DNA of 64,000 bases from JAWPMT01 sp965215825. Its GTDB lineage: Bacteria; Bacteroidota; Bacteroidia; Cytophagales; Cyclobacteriaceae. Where the stretch lies: positions 1,488,001-1,552,000 of the forward strand of contig CBDCEM010000003.1 of NCBI GenBank assembly GCA_965215825.1, written 5' to 3'. Positions 56,313 to 64,000 of the stretch are shown piece after piece. Each line of letters starts with the position of its first letter. The first letter of the stretch is position 1. The translations under genes were made by a program, and so were the position numbers. The notes below the pieces were generated by a model. That model did not search any database. It saw only the letters and a program-made list of their open reading frames with translations, and was not told the DNA's origin.

Positions 56313-58238
56313 ATGTGCGGAATAACCGGAATATTTGATCATAGAAAATCTGAAATACGAAGAGAAGAGCTGGCCCGAATGGCAGAAGCCCTTCATCATA
56401 GAGGCCCAGATTCCACGTCCATACATGTGGACCAGTCCAGTGGACTAGGGTTGGGCTTCAAAAGACTAAGTATCATTGACCTGGCCAATGGGGACCAGCC
56501 GTTTTTTAGCAATGACGGAAGTATAGTTGCGGTGTGTAATGGTGAGATCTACAATTACAAAGAACTTAGGGAAGACCTGATAGGCAAAGGCTGTAAATTT
56601 CATACGACTTGTGATGTAGAAGTCATTCCTCATCTCTATGAGATTTATGGAAAGGACTTTGTGAAAAAACTGAATGGCCAATTTGCGATTGCTTTGTACG
56701 ACTCAAAGGAACGTGGATTGATGCTGATCCGGGATCATTTTGGAATTGCCCCATTGTTCTACACCCTTCAGGATGAAGTAGCGATTTTTGGCTCAGAGGT
56801 CAAGGCGATCATTGAGCATTCAATGGTGAAAAAAGAAGTAGACCTTACAGGTTTGGATCAGGTATTGTCCTTTCCTGGGTTAGTGAGCCCCTCTTCAATG
56901 TTCAAAAACGTGCGAAGCCTGAAACCGGGATTCTTTGCCTGGATCAAAGATGGAGAGTATACAGAGCATGAGTATTGGGACCTGGATTACACTACTGTCG
57001 ACTTTAATGCGCCTGCAAAACCAGAATCCTATTATATGGATCGACTGGAGGAAGAATTGCTCAAATCTGTAAAGTACCGTTTGAATGCTGATGTTCCTGT
57101 TGGGTTTTATCTCAGTGGAGGCCTGGACTCCTCGTTGACCGGAGCTATGATGAGAGCTTTAGAACCAGATACCGAATTCAGCTCCTTCTCCATTAGTTTT
57201 CCAAGAGAGGAGGACATGGAGCACAATGAGTCTCGATTTCAACGAATCATGGCAGAACAAATTGGTTCGGTACATAAAGACATCTCATTTGACTGGTCTG
57301 AAGTAGAAAAGGGACTGAAAGATGCTGTCTACTTTTCGGAAAGCCCCTTGAAGGAATCTTACAATACGTGCTCCATGGCTTTGTCCAAAGCTGTGAGAGA
57401 AAGCGATATCAAAGTGATCCTGTCCGGAGAAGGTTCCGATGAGATTTTTGGAGGTTATGTCGGATATCGTTTCGATTCTCAGCGATCTAACATTATGCAA
57501 GAGCAAGATCTTGGGGAATTACTTGAAGCACAAATGAGACAAAAGCTATGGGGTGACCCGGACTTCTTTTATGAAAAGCGTCAGGTAGAGTTCCGAGAAA
57601 CCAAACAGTCACTTTACTCTTGCGGGCTGGAAGATATTTTCTACGAATTTGATTCACTGGATCGTTTGGAAATCAATAAGGATCGCCTGAAAGGAATCCC
57701 GCCTTTCCATAAACGTTCCTACCTCGATTTGAAGTTGAGGCTTTCAGATCATTTGATATCTGACCACTGTGATCGGGTTTGTTACGCAAACTCGGTAGAA
57801 GGCCGATACCCTTTCCTTGATGTCAATTTGTTGGAATTTGTAAAGACTATTCCTCAGGAGTTGAAATTGAATGGACTGATTGAGAAATATATCCTGAAGA
57901 AAGTAGGGGAGAAATACCTTCCAAAAGATATCTTCAAGAGACAAAAATTCAGCTTCGTAGCACCAGGTAGCCCGGCGTTAGTACAGAATAATATCGAATG
58001 GATTCAGGACTTGTTGTCCTACGATCGCATCAAGCGTCAGGGATATTTTAATCCGGACACAGTTGAAAGGATCAAGAAAATCTACGCCGATCCGAAATTC
58101 AAATTGAATTTGCCTTATGACAGTGATCTGCTCATTGTGGTATTGACTTTTAACATATTTCTGGAAGTATTTGATATGCCGGACTTTGCGGGTCAGCCCA
58201 TGAATATGAATATTGGCAAACATGCTCTTTTTGCCTGA
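56313..58238 (+). CDS. asnB: Glutamine-hydrolysing asparagine synthetase
   Basis: 641 residues, starting 12 bp after the oxygenase stop. The N-terminal class II glutamine amidotransferase has Cys2 as nucleophile (MCGITGIFDHR, after Met removal) with RLSIIDL and CNGEIYNY. The C-terminal ATP-pyrophosphatase domain has the P-loop YLSGGLDSSLTGAMM and VILSGEGSDEIFGGYVGYR. It amidates a carboxylate through an acyl-adenylate, usually Asp to Asn. Both active sites appear intact. Within the cluster it may provide Asn or amidate a modified aspartate for the NRPS. It is not a LasC-type lasso cyclase by context, because no lasso precursor or protease is nearby. Confidence 0.92.
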   Translation: MCGITGIFDHRKSEIRREELARMAEALHHRGPDSTSIHVDQSSGLGLGFKRLSIIDLANGDQPFFSNDGSIVAVCNGEIYNYKELREDLIGKGCKFHTTCDVEVIPHLYEIYGKDFVKKLNGQFAIALYDSKERGLMLIRDHFGIAPLFYTLQDEVAIFGSEVKAIIEHSMVKKEVDLTGLDQVLSFPGLVSPSSMFKNVRSLKPGFFAWIKDGEYTEHEYWDLDYTTVDFNAPAKPESYYMDRLEEELLKSVKYRLNADVPVGFYLSGGLDSSLTGAMMRALEPDTEFSSFSISFPREEDMEHNESRFQRIMAEQIGSVHKDISFDWSEVEKGLKDAVYFSESPLKESYNTCSMALSKAVRESDIKVILSGEGSDEIFGGYVGYRFDSQRSNIMQEQDLGELLEAQMRQKLWGDPDFFYEKRQVEFRETKQSLYSCGLEDIFYEFDSLDRLEINKDRLKGIPPFHKRSYLDLKLRLSDHLISDHCDRVCYANSVEGRYPFLDVNLLEFVKTIPQELKLNGLIEKYILKKVGEKYLPKDIFKRQKFSFVAPGSPALVQNNIEWIQDLLSYDRIKRQGYFNPDTVERIKKIYADPKFKLNLPYDSDLLIVVLTFNIFLEVFDMPDFAGQPMNMNIGKHALFA

Positions 58239-58308
58239 TCTTGGAGCATTTTGACCATGCGACCTCCTTATCTGGGGGCGAGTTAAAAGTGACTTTTTGC
58301 ATCGTATC

Positions 58309-58326
58309 GCCTCTCAGGGGAGAGGC
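58309..58326 (+). promoter_or_regulatory. Intergenic hairpin between asnB and racemase
   Basis: GCCTCTC and GAGAGGC form a perfect 7-bp stem around an AGGG loop in the 115-bp gap. No T tract follows, so it is more likely an RNA-stability or processing element than a terminator. Confidence 0.35.
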
Positions 58327-58353
58327 TTCCTTATACAACAAACACAAACCCGA

Positions 58354-59082
58354 ATGAAATCTACTGCGAAACTTGGTATTATTGGAGGTATGGGGTCCAG
58401 GGCTGGATTGCTACTATTCAAGAAACTGATTGATGCAAGCCCGGCGATTACGGACCAGGACTTTATCGAAGTGGTTTTACATAGCAATACGCGAGTTCCT
58501 GATCGGACCCGTGCCATTGTTTATGGTGAAGCATCGCCTTTGCCTTATATGATGAAATCGGTTGACCTCCTGAATCACAGTGAAGTGGACTATATCCTGA
58601 TGGCCTGTGTTACTGCGCACTACTATTACAGTGATTTGCAACAACGTGCCATGGCACCGATTCTTCATCCTGCTGAAGCTGCAGTAGAAGCGTATTTGTC
58701 TCAGTTTGGATATCAGAAGAGATTGGGTGTATTATGCACCACAGGATCCTTGAAAGGACGCATTTTTCAAAGCGTTTGTGAACGACATGGGATTGAATTA
58801 GTAACGTTGGATTCGAATGAACAGGAAAGCTTGTTCATGAAAAGCCTTTACATGGAAGGTGGTCTGAAATCCGGGATCATCAGCGATATTTCATTAGGGT
58901 TGTTTCGACAGTCGGTTGATCGATTGGTTGATCGCGGAGCGGATGTCTTTATTGGCGGATGTTCTGAAGTACAGGTGGGTTTGGAAAAAACTACCGTGAG
59001 TCTGCCATGCATCGATGCTTTCGATGCCCTTGTAGAAAAATCCGTTGGTTTGTGCTATAGTCAATACGAATATGCAGGATAA
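58354..59082 (+). CDS. Aspartate/glutamate racemase family protein
   Basis: 242 residues from the ATG at 58354. A frame from 58297 exists, but the domain begins at KLGIIGGMGS just after the chosen start. The two catalytic cysteines of the PLP-independent family are both present: LMACVTAHYYYS and FIGGCSEVQVG. The family interconverts L and D forms of acidic amino acids without cofactor. The glutamate mutase gene begins inside its last codons, so the two are translated together. That suggests action on aspartate, glutamate or 3-methylaspartate to make a D residue, which would explain why no epimerisation domain is seen in the NRPS parts in view (inference). Confidence 0.88.
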   Translation: MKSTAKLGIIGGMGSRAGLLLFKKLIDASPAITDQDFIEVVLHSNTRVPDRTRAIVYGEASPLPYMMKSVDLLNHSEVDYILMACVTAHYYYSDLQQRAMAPILHPAEAAVEAYLSQFGYQKRLGVLCTTGSLKGRIFQSVCERHGIELVTLDSNEQESLFMKSLYMEGGLKSGIISDISLGLFRQSVDRLVDRGADVFIGGCSEVQVGLEKTTVSLPCIDAFDALVEKSVGLCYSQYEYAG

Positions 59083-61015
59083 GTATCGTATTTTGATCGG
59101 AGGGATCGGAGATGATGCCCATTCTGTAGGTATTGGACTGCTATCCCTGGGGCTCAAAGAAGCGGGTTTTGATGTGACCAACATTGGTATTCGCAACGAG
59201 ATTGAAGACTTCTTTCGAAAGGCAGATGGGTTCGACATTTTTCTGGTATCCAATAAAAACGGCCATGCAGAGTTGTATCTTGAGAATTTTGCCTCTGAAC
59301 TCGCGGCGCTTAAGCTCAGGGATGATAAACCCAGATTATGGTACCTGGGTGGAAGCCTTTCGGTAAGCGAATCAGATTTCAGTATCAAGAAAAAGTTCCT
59401 GCAACAAGGTTTTACCAATGTCTATCCAAAGACCATAAGCTTCAAGCAAGTGGTGGATGATATGAGACAAGACATCCACAGACACGAAATCAAACCTTCT
59501 CCAGCCAGAAATTCAGAGTTTGCAGGAAGTAAAAAACTTGATTTCAATGCCAATAAAGTCGTCAACCGAATGCTGACGGAAGAGGAATTGTCCGAACTCA
59601 GAAAGGAGGTGGTCACTGAGTGGCGAACCGGCCTAGAGTTGTTGACCAGCGATTTTACCGATGGGCAATACAAAAAAATAGAAACCCTCGACCGGGCCTT
59701 ATGGAACAACAAAATGAGAGGCGGAAGGCCCTTGCTGCAGCCCCGGACGGGGGTCGCGGATATCGATGAGCAAGTCAGTCTCCTGCAGTTTTTGGAAAGT
59801 TCAGGAAGTGATATCAGTTCTGTCCAGTTAGATGCTGCTTCCAGGTCACGAATGTACGACAAGGCAGAGGAAGCGGTTTTCTTGAGTAAGGAGCGTAAAA
59901 GGTCGCAATTGAATGGTTTTCCCATTCCGGTCTACGGCCCAAAAAGAGTGCAGGGTATGCTTCAGAAATTGAGGCGACCTTTCCAGTTGCGGGCAGGTGG
60001 ATCAGACCATAGATTCGTATATGAGGTTGCCTTGAAAGCGGGCATCACAGCTGTAGAAGGTGGATTGATTTGTTACAGCTTACCTTATGAGAAAACGGCC
60101 AATCCAATACAATCACTAAAAAACTGGCAGTATATTGATCGGCTTTGTACCAAGTTTCATCAAGAGTCCGGCGTAGCGATCAATCGGGAATATTTTGGAG
60201 TGTTAACCGCTACGTTGATTGAGCCAACACTGGCCATTGTGGTGAACATCGTACAAGCGATTTTAAGTGCACAACAAGGTATAAAAAGCATATCTGTGGG
60301 ATATGCGGAACAAGGCAATCGGGTTCAGGACATTGCAGCGATCCAGGTCCTTGAAGAAACAGTAAAGAGCTACCTGAAGAGATATGGCTTTAATGATGTT
60401 CGGGTAACGACCGTTTATCATCAATTCATGGCCGCGTTTCCATCTGATAGAAACAAGGCCGAGGAGTTGATTCGAAACTCAAGCATCACTGCAACATTAG
60501 CCGGTGCAACCAAAATGATGGTCAAAACGGTCGTTGAAGCGCTTAAAATCCCTGACCGATATGACAATGCCCATGCCGTAAAAGTGAGTCGACAAGGTAC
60601 CATGATGGCTGCAGCTTATCAAGTAGACCAAGAGGCACTGGGCCTGGAGAAAAGGCTACTTTTCAAACAAGTGAAAGCCACAATCGAAGCCATTTTGGAA
60701 CTGGGAAATGGATCGGTGGCAGAAGGGGCGGTCAAGGCCATTGAACAAGGACTGATCGACATCCCCTGGTCACCCAATCAATACAACCGCAATGAGGTTG
60801 TGACCGTCAGGGATGCAGAAGGGGCTGTTCGTTTTCACAACTTTGGAAATCTGCCATTCGATTCCGATACGAAAGCTTTTCACAATGAGAAAGTCCATTT
60901 AAGAAAGACCCTGGAAAGAGAACCAAGTGTATTTAACCTGTTGGAAAATGACTTGAGTCGAATATGGAAGAATGATTACAAGTATTGGCCTTTAGATGGA
61001 CATTATGTACGATAA
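59072..61015 (+). CDS. Single-chain glutamate mutase (methylaspartate mutase, S and E parts fused)
   Basis: 647 residues from the ATG at 59072, overlapping the racemase stop by 11 bases. Residues 1-140 are the cobalamin-binding S subunit: GIGDDAHSVGIGLLSLGLKE gives the DxHxxG motif whose His ligates cobalt, and WYLGGSLS is the conserved Gly-rich loop. Residues from about 160 are the catalytic E subunit TIM barrel, with RPLLQPRTGVAD, RRPFQLRAGGSDHRF and ATLIEPTLAI. It converts L-glutamate to (2S,3S)-3-methylaspartate using adenosylcobalamin. In clostridia the two subunits are separate; fused forms occur elsewhere. As in friulimicin-type lipopeptide clusters it probably supplies methylaspartate to the NRPS. 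Confidence 0.9.
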   Translation: MQDKYRILIGGIGDDAHSVGIGLLSLGLKEAGFDVTNIGIRNEIEDFFRKADGFDIFLVSNKNGHAELYLENFASELAALKLRDDKPRLWYLGGSLSVSESDFSIKKKFLQQGFTNVYPKTISFKQVVDDMRQDIHRHEIKPSPARNSEFAGSKKLDFNANKVVNRMLTEEELSELRKEVVTEWRTGLELLTSDFTDGQYKKIETLDRALWNNKMRGGRPLLQPRTGVADIDEQVSLLQFLESSGSDISSVQLDAASRSRMYDKAEEAVFLSKERKRSQLNGFPIPVYGPKRVQGMLQKLRRPFQLRAGGSDHRFVYEVALKAGITAVEGGLICYSLPYEKTANPIQSLKNWQYIDRLCTKFHQESGVAINREYFGVLTATLIEPTLAIVVNIVQAILSAQQGIKSISVGYAEQGNRVQDIAAIQVLEETVKSYLKRYGFNDVRVTTVYHQFMAAFPSDRNKAEELIRNSSITATLAGATKMMVKTVVEALKIPDRYDNAHAVKVSRQGTMMAAAYQVDQEALGLEKRLLFKQVKATIEAILELGNGSVAEGAVKAIEQGLIDIPWSPNQYNRNEVVTVRDAEGAVRFHNFGNLPFDSDTKAFHNEKVHLRKTLEREPSVFNLLENDLSRIWKNDYKYWPLDGHYVR

Positions 61016-61171
61016 GAGCAATTCAGATATATGTTTTTCCGGCTATCCGGGAGACGAAGAAACGAGCTTACATAACATTGACTTACACTCCTCTGCGAGG
61101 AAGTCGTAAGCCAGTCACAGTTGATTTGATAAAACTCAAAGGGAGTATTCCCCACAATAAAGAAAAAAGTA

Positions 61172-64000
61172 ATGAATGCTAAATATTCACCAGTGATGGA
61201 TAGGGTATGGCAAGTTGTTCGCCAGTACCCCAACAAAACGGCAGCTTCCTGCGGCGGGAACTCTCTTACTTATGCTGAATTTGAAGTGAAAGTCAAAGAG
61301 CTGTCTCGCATATTGAACCAGTTAATGGATCGACCGGAAGAAGCTATTTCTGTGATGTTACCACCTTCATTGTCGGCAGTGGTTTCCCTGGTAGCCGTGT
61401 TCGAAGCAGGAGGAGTATATCAACCTATCGCAGAAGACCTTACTGGTGAGCTATTTAAAAGATACTTTACAGGAACAGGATCTCAGGTGATCGTCACCCA
61501 CCCTTCACTTTTTTTAGAAGTAACTGATCGATTGCGGCCAGTTTGCCTGGAAGACACAAAAATTTTGACGCTAGATGATGAGTTTAATTTAGTAGTTTGG
61601 ACCGACAGGGGAGGGAAGTACGAGCAATTAGATTGCAGTGAACTTCCCGAGCCTGAATTTTATCCAATTGAACCAGAATCCAGCGCTTATTTGTTTTATA
61701 CCAGTGGCAGCACTGGTCTTCCCAAAGGAATATTGGGGAAACATGACAGCATTTCACACTTCATTTCCTGGCAATCAGAAGAGTTTAAGGTAGGTGTGGA
61801 GGCCAGAGTTGCCCAACTCGCTAGTTTGACCTTTGATGCTTCTTTGAGAGATATCTTCTTACCACTTTCTGTGGGTGGAGAAGTAGTGATTCCGAATCCG
61901 GGGATCAAAGAAAGTCCGGAATTGCTTTTGAGTTGGTTGAAAGAAAAGAACATTACTCATTTACATACCATTCCAAGCTTATTGCGTGTATGGCTCAAAG
62001 AAGTCGAGACTTTTGATTTACCTTCTTTGCAATACTTGTTTTTGAGTGGTGAGATGCTTTATACCAGAGATGTCTTACACTGGCGGGAAAAAGTAAGTTC
62101 GGAAGCGAAAGTGGTCAATTTTTATGGTCCTACCGAAACAACCATGATCAAAACTTTTCAGGTCATAGATGAATTACCTGAAAACCCGTCAGCAGCTATT
62201 TCAGTTGGAAAACCTATCTCTAGTACGGTTGTAGCAGTTATCAATGAAAAGCGCATTTGCAGACCGGGGCAGATAGGGGAGGTCTACATCAAAACACCTT
62301 ATTGGACCAAAGGATACTACAAAAATGAACGACTGACACAAGAGGTATTTGTTCCTAACCCTTTGACCAATGACCCTGCAGACCTGGTTTACAAAACCGG
62401 TGATAAAGCGAGGTACCTAAAAGATGGCCGAATTGAGTTGCTTGGAAGAATGGACCGTGAGGTCAAGATCAATGGTGTACGAGCAAACCTTGAAGGAATA
62501 GAACGAGCCTTGCGCCAAATGCCCTGTTTTGACGAAGTGTATTTACTACCGCTGCAAGGTACGCAGGCCCAGGAGTTGATCTGCTACTTTACAACGACTG
62601 CCGGTTCTTATAACGAGACAGTGATTCGGGATCAGGCAGGTAGTTTGTTAGATAAAAAAATAATACCTACTTATTTTGTTCGGTTGGAACACTTTCCGAT
62701 CGGAGCAAACGGAAAAATTGATAAATCAGCTCTTCCAAAACCCCGTGAAGTCATACTTCAGGAAATCAATTACGTTCCTGTAGTTACAAGTACTGAGGCA
62801 GTTTTGGAAGACATCTGGAAAGAGGTACTGGATCTGAAATTAGTTGGGCGAAACGCTTCTTTTTTCAATATGGGAGGAAGCTCCCTTTCTGCTGTACAGG
62901 TTATCGCCAGAGTGTTTAAACGACTTCAAGTGATGATCGGTATCAAAGAAATCTTCAACCATTTGACTCTGAAAGAACTAGCCAGGTTCATCGATGAAGC
63001 GTCGGTGCAACAAGAAGATGCTATTACTTCGTTGGCACCAGGTGAAACTTACCCTGCTTCGAATGCACAGAAGCGTATCTGGTCACTTCATCAATATAAT
63101 GGTGATCAAATTGCGTACAATATATCTGAGGCTTATGAAGTCAATGGATCACTTGATGAGGCCAAACTGAAAATGGCGTTGGAGAAGATAGTAGCTTCAC
63201 AGGAGTCTTTGCGAACAACATTTGCAGAATACGGGGATGAAGTGGTACAGCATATTCATAAGGCTGGAGATCAACCGCTTCAGTTCGATGTACTAGACAT
63301 CAACCTGGCGTTGGTAGATCAGTCAATACATGAGATAGTGACCTGTAATTTTGACCTCACCAACGGGCCACTTTATAAAGTGAAGGTCCTCAAATGTTCC
63401 GATCAAAAAAACATTGTCGTATTGGTCATCAGCCATATCATTTCAGATGCTTGGTCCATGAAATTGTTTTTTCAGGAAATGATTCAGGTGTATCAGGGGG
63501 TGCAATTAAAATTCACAGATGACACTTCTGAAATACATTATAAGGAATATGTACATTGGATCAATGAGCAAAAACAGGGTGAAAAGTTTCAAAAGTCCCG
63601 GTCTTTCTGGCTCAATCAATTCGAGGAAGATATCCAGCCTTTGACGTTAACTAACACGCTTCCAAGACCCCTGATTAAGTCGTTTGAAGGAGATAAGATC
63701 CAATTTCAATTGTCTGAAACACTGACTTCAGCCATACATCGGTTTCAGGAGGCTTATGGTTTTACCCCGTACATGATCTTACTTACTCAGGTCAAAGCCC
63801 TGTTGTACTGCTATTCTGGACAAAAGGTCATTGTGATCGGTAACCCTGTTTCAGGTCGGGCTCGACAAGAGTTTGAAAAGACCATTGGTCTGTTTGTGAA
63901 TACACTTCCGATACGTTCTGTGTTGGATGTGGAAGCCTCTTTCGCCTCGGTAGTTGAAACCGTAAAAAGGAACACTTTGGATGCTTACGCCCATGACTTG
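61172..64000 (+). CDS. Second NRPS, starts with A-PCP-C (3' partial)
   Basis: 943 codons are in the window and the gene continues beyond it. The A domain (1-525) has YTSGSTGLPKGILGK, FDASLRDIF, NFYGPTETT and GRMDREVKINGVRA; the specificity residues read as DARTFSFMIK, which I cannot match to a known substrate. PCP has Ser571 in MGGSSLSAV. The C domain (about 626 to the edge) carries SHIISDAWS (H755, D759), with Ala in place of the usual Gly after Asp. Because it begins with A, the upstream C domain must be the one ending the first NRPS, so one module is split across two proteins. The ATG at 61172 follows a 156-bp gap with no clear gene. Confidence 0.92.
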   Translation, partial: MNAKYSPVMDRVWQVVRQYPNKTAASCGGNSLTYAEFEVKVKELSRILNQLMDRPEEAISVMLPPSLSAVVSLVAVFEAGGVYQPIAEDLTGELFKRYFTGTGSQVIVTHPSLFLEVTDRLRPVCLEDTKILTLDDEFNLVVWTDRGGKYEQLDCSELPEPEFYPIEPESSAYLFYTSGSTGLPKGILGKHDSISHFISWQSEEFKVGVEARVAQLASLTFDASLRDIFLPLSVGGEVVIPNPGIKESPELLLSWLKEKNITHLHTIPSLLRVWLKEVETFDLPSLQYLFLSGEMLYTRDVLHWREKVSSEAKVVNFYGPTETTMIKTFQVIDELPENPSAAISVGKPISSTVVAVINEKRICRPGQIGEVYIKTPYWTKGYYKNERLTQEVFVPNPLTNDPADLVYKTGDKARYLKDGRIELLGRMDREVKINGVRANLEGIERALRQMPCFDEVYLLPLQGTQAQELICYFTTTAGSYNETVIRDQAGSLLDKKIIPTYFVRLEHFPIGANGKIDKSALPKPREVILQEINYVPVVTSTEAVLEDIWKEVLDLKLVGRNASFFNMGGSSLSAVQVIARVFKRLQVMIGIKEIFNHLTLKELARFIDEASVQQEDAITSLAPGETYPASNAQKRIWSLHQYNGDQIAYNISEAYEVNGSLDEAKLKMALEKIVASQESLRTTFAEYGDEVVQHIHKAGDQPLQFDVLDINLALVDQSIHEIVTCNFDLTNGPLYKVKVLKCSDQKNIVVLVISHIISDAWSMKLFFQEMIQVYQGVQLKFTDDTSEIHYKEYVHWINEQKQGEKFQKSRSFWLNQFEEDIQPLTLTNTLPRPLIKSFEGDKIQFQLSETLTSAIHRFQEAYGFTPYMILLTQVKALLYCYSGQKVIVIGNPVSGRARQEFEKTIGLFVNTLPIRSVLDVEASFASVVETVKRNTLDAYAHDL

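Noticed and set aside
61016..61171. Small frame across the gap between glutamate mutase and the second NRPS
   Set aside because: It begins inside the mutase gene in another frame, overlaps the NRPS start and has no recognisable features; treated as a non-coding gap.
61172..62760. Substrate call for the second NRPS's A domain from residues DARTFSFMIK
   Set aside because: I do not recognise this code; naming an amino acid would be a guess.

Overview
The window looks like a chromosomal segment of a Bacteroidota bacterium, probably from the marine Cytophagales-type lineages (lineage is inferred). Support comes from a giant surface protein with a type IX secretion (Por) C-terminal sorting domain, a TonB-dependent receptor, a LytS/LytTR two-component pair, fused MacB/FtsX-type permeases without adjacent ATPases, and a NusG paralogue of the UpxY/LoaP kind.

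Layout. (1) 1-25.9 kb: the 3' part of one enormous gene, at least 8,633 codons, made almost wholly of Asp/Thr-rich Ig-like modules. The modules are arranged in nested tandem repeats (825/831 bp, 1,116 bp and 1,050 bp periods), followed by a unique C-terminal region and a T9SS sorting domain. (2) 26.4-33.1 kb: a TonB receptor (minus), an FtsX-like permease (plus), and a LytTR regulator plus histidine kinase (minus, overlapping). (3) 33.1-34.2 kb: about 1.1 kb without a convincing gene. (4) 34.2-37.5 kb: a 38-codon peptide resembling a class I lanthipeptide precursor, an intrinsic terminator/attenuator, then a full-length LanB dehydratase. No LanC cyclase is in the window. (5) 37.8-64 kb: a NusG-like antiterminator, a structured leader with mutually exclusive hairpins, then a same-strand non-ribosomal peptide cluster. 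Its genes are a type II thioesterase, an SbnB-like dehydrogenase, a secreted M28 peptidase, an FtsX permease, a 3,586-residue NRPS, an Fe(II)/2-oxoglutarate oxygenase, an asparagine synthetase, an Asp/Glu racemase, a single-chain glutamate mutase, and the start of a second NRPS that runs off the window.

How the genes could work together (inference). A fatty-acyl-AMP ligase module primes the first NRPS. The line then reads ACP-C-A-PCP-C-A(with embedded luciferase-like monooxygenase)-PCP-C and hands over to a second protein that starts with A-PCP-C. This predicts a lipopeptide with glycine at position 2. The accessory genes point to non-proteinogenic residues: 3-methylaspartate (glutamate mutase), a D- or racemised acidic residue (racemase), an amidated residue (AsnB), a beta-hydroxylated residue (oxygenase) and 2,3-diaminopropionate (SbnB, although its usual partner SbnA is not in view).

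The strongest candidates for something undescribed are the short lanthipeptide-like precursor beside LanB with no visible cyclase, directly joined to a lipopeptide NRPS cluster, and the alternating complementary segments just after the NusG-like gene, which look like an attenuator for the NRPS operon. Every functional call is from reading sequence and recognising motifs. No database search was run.
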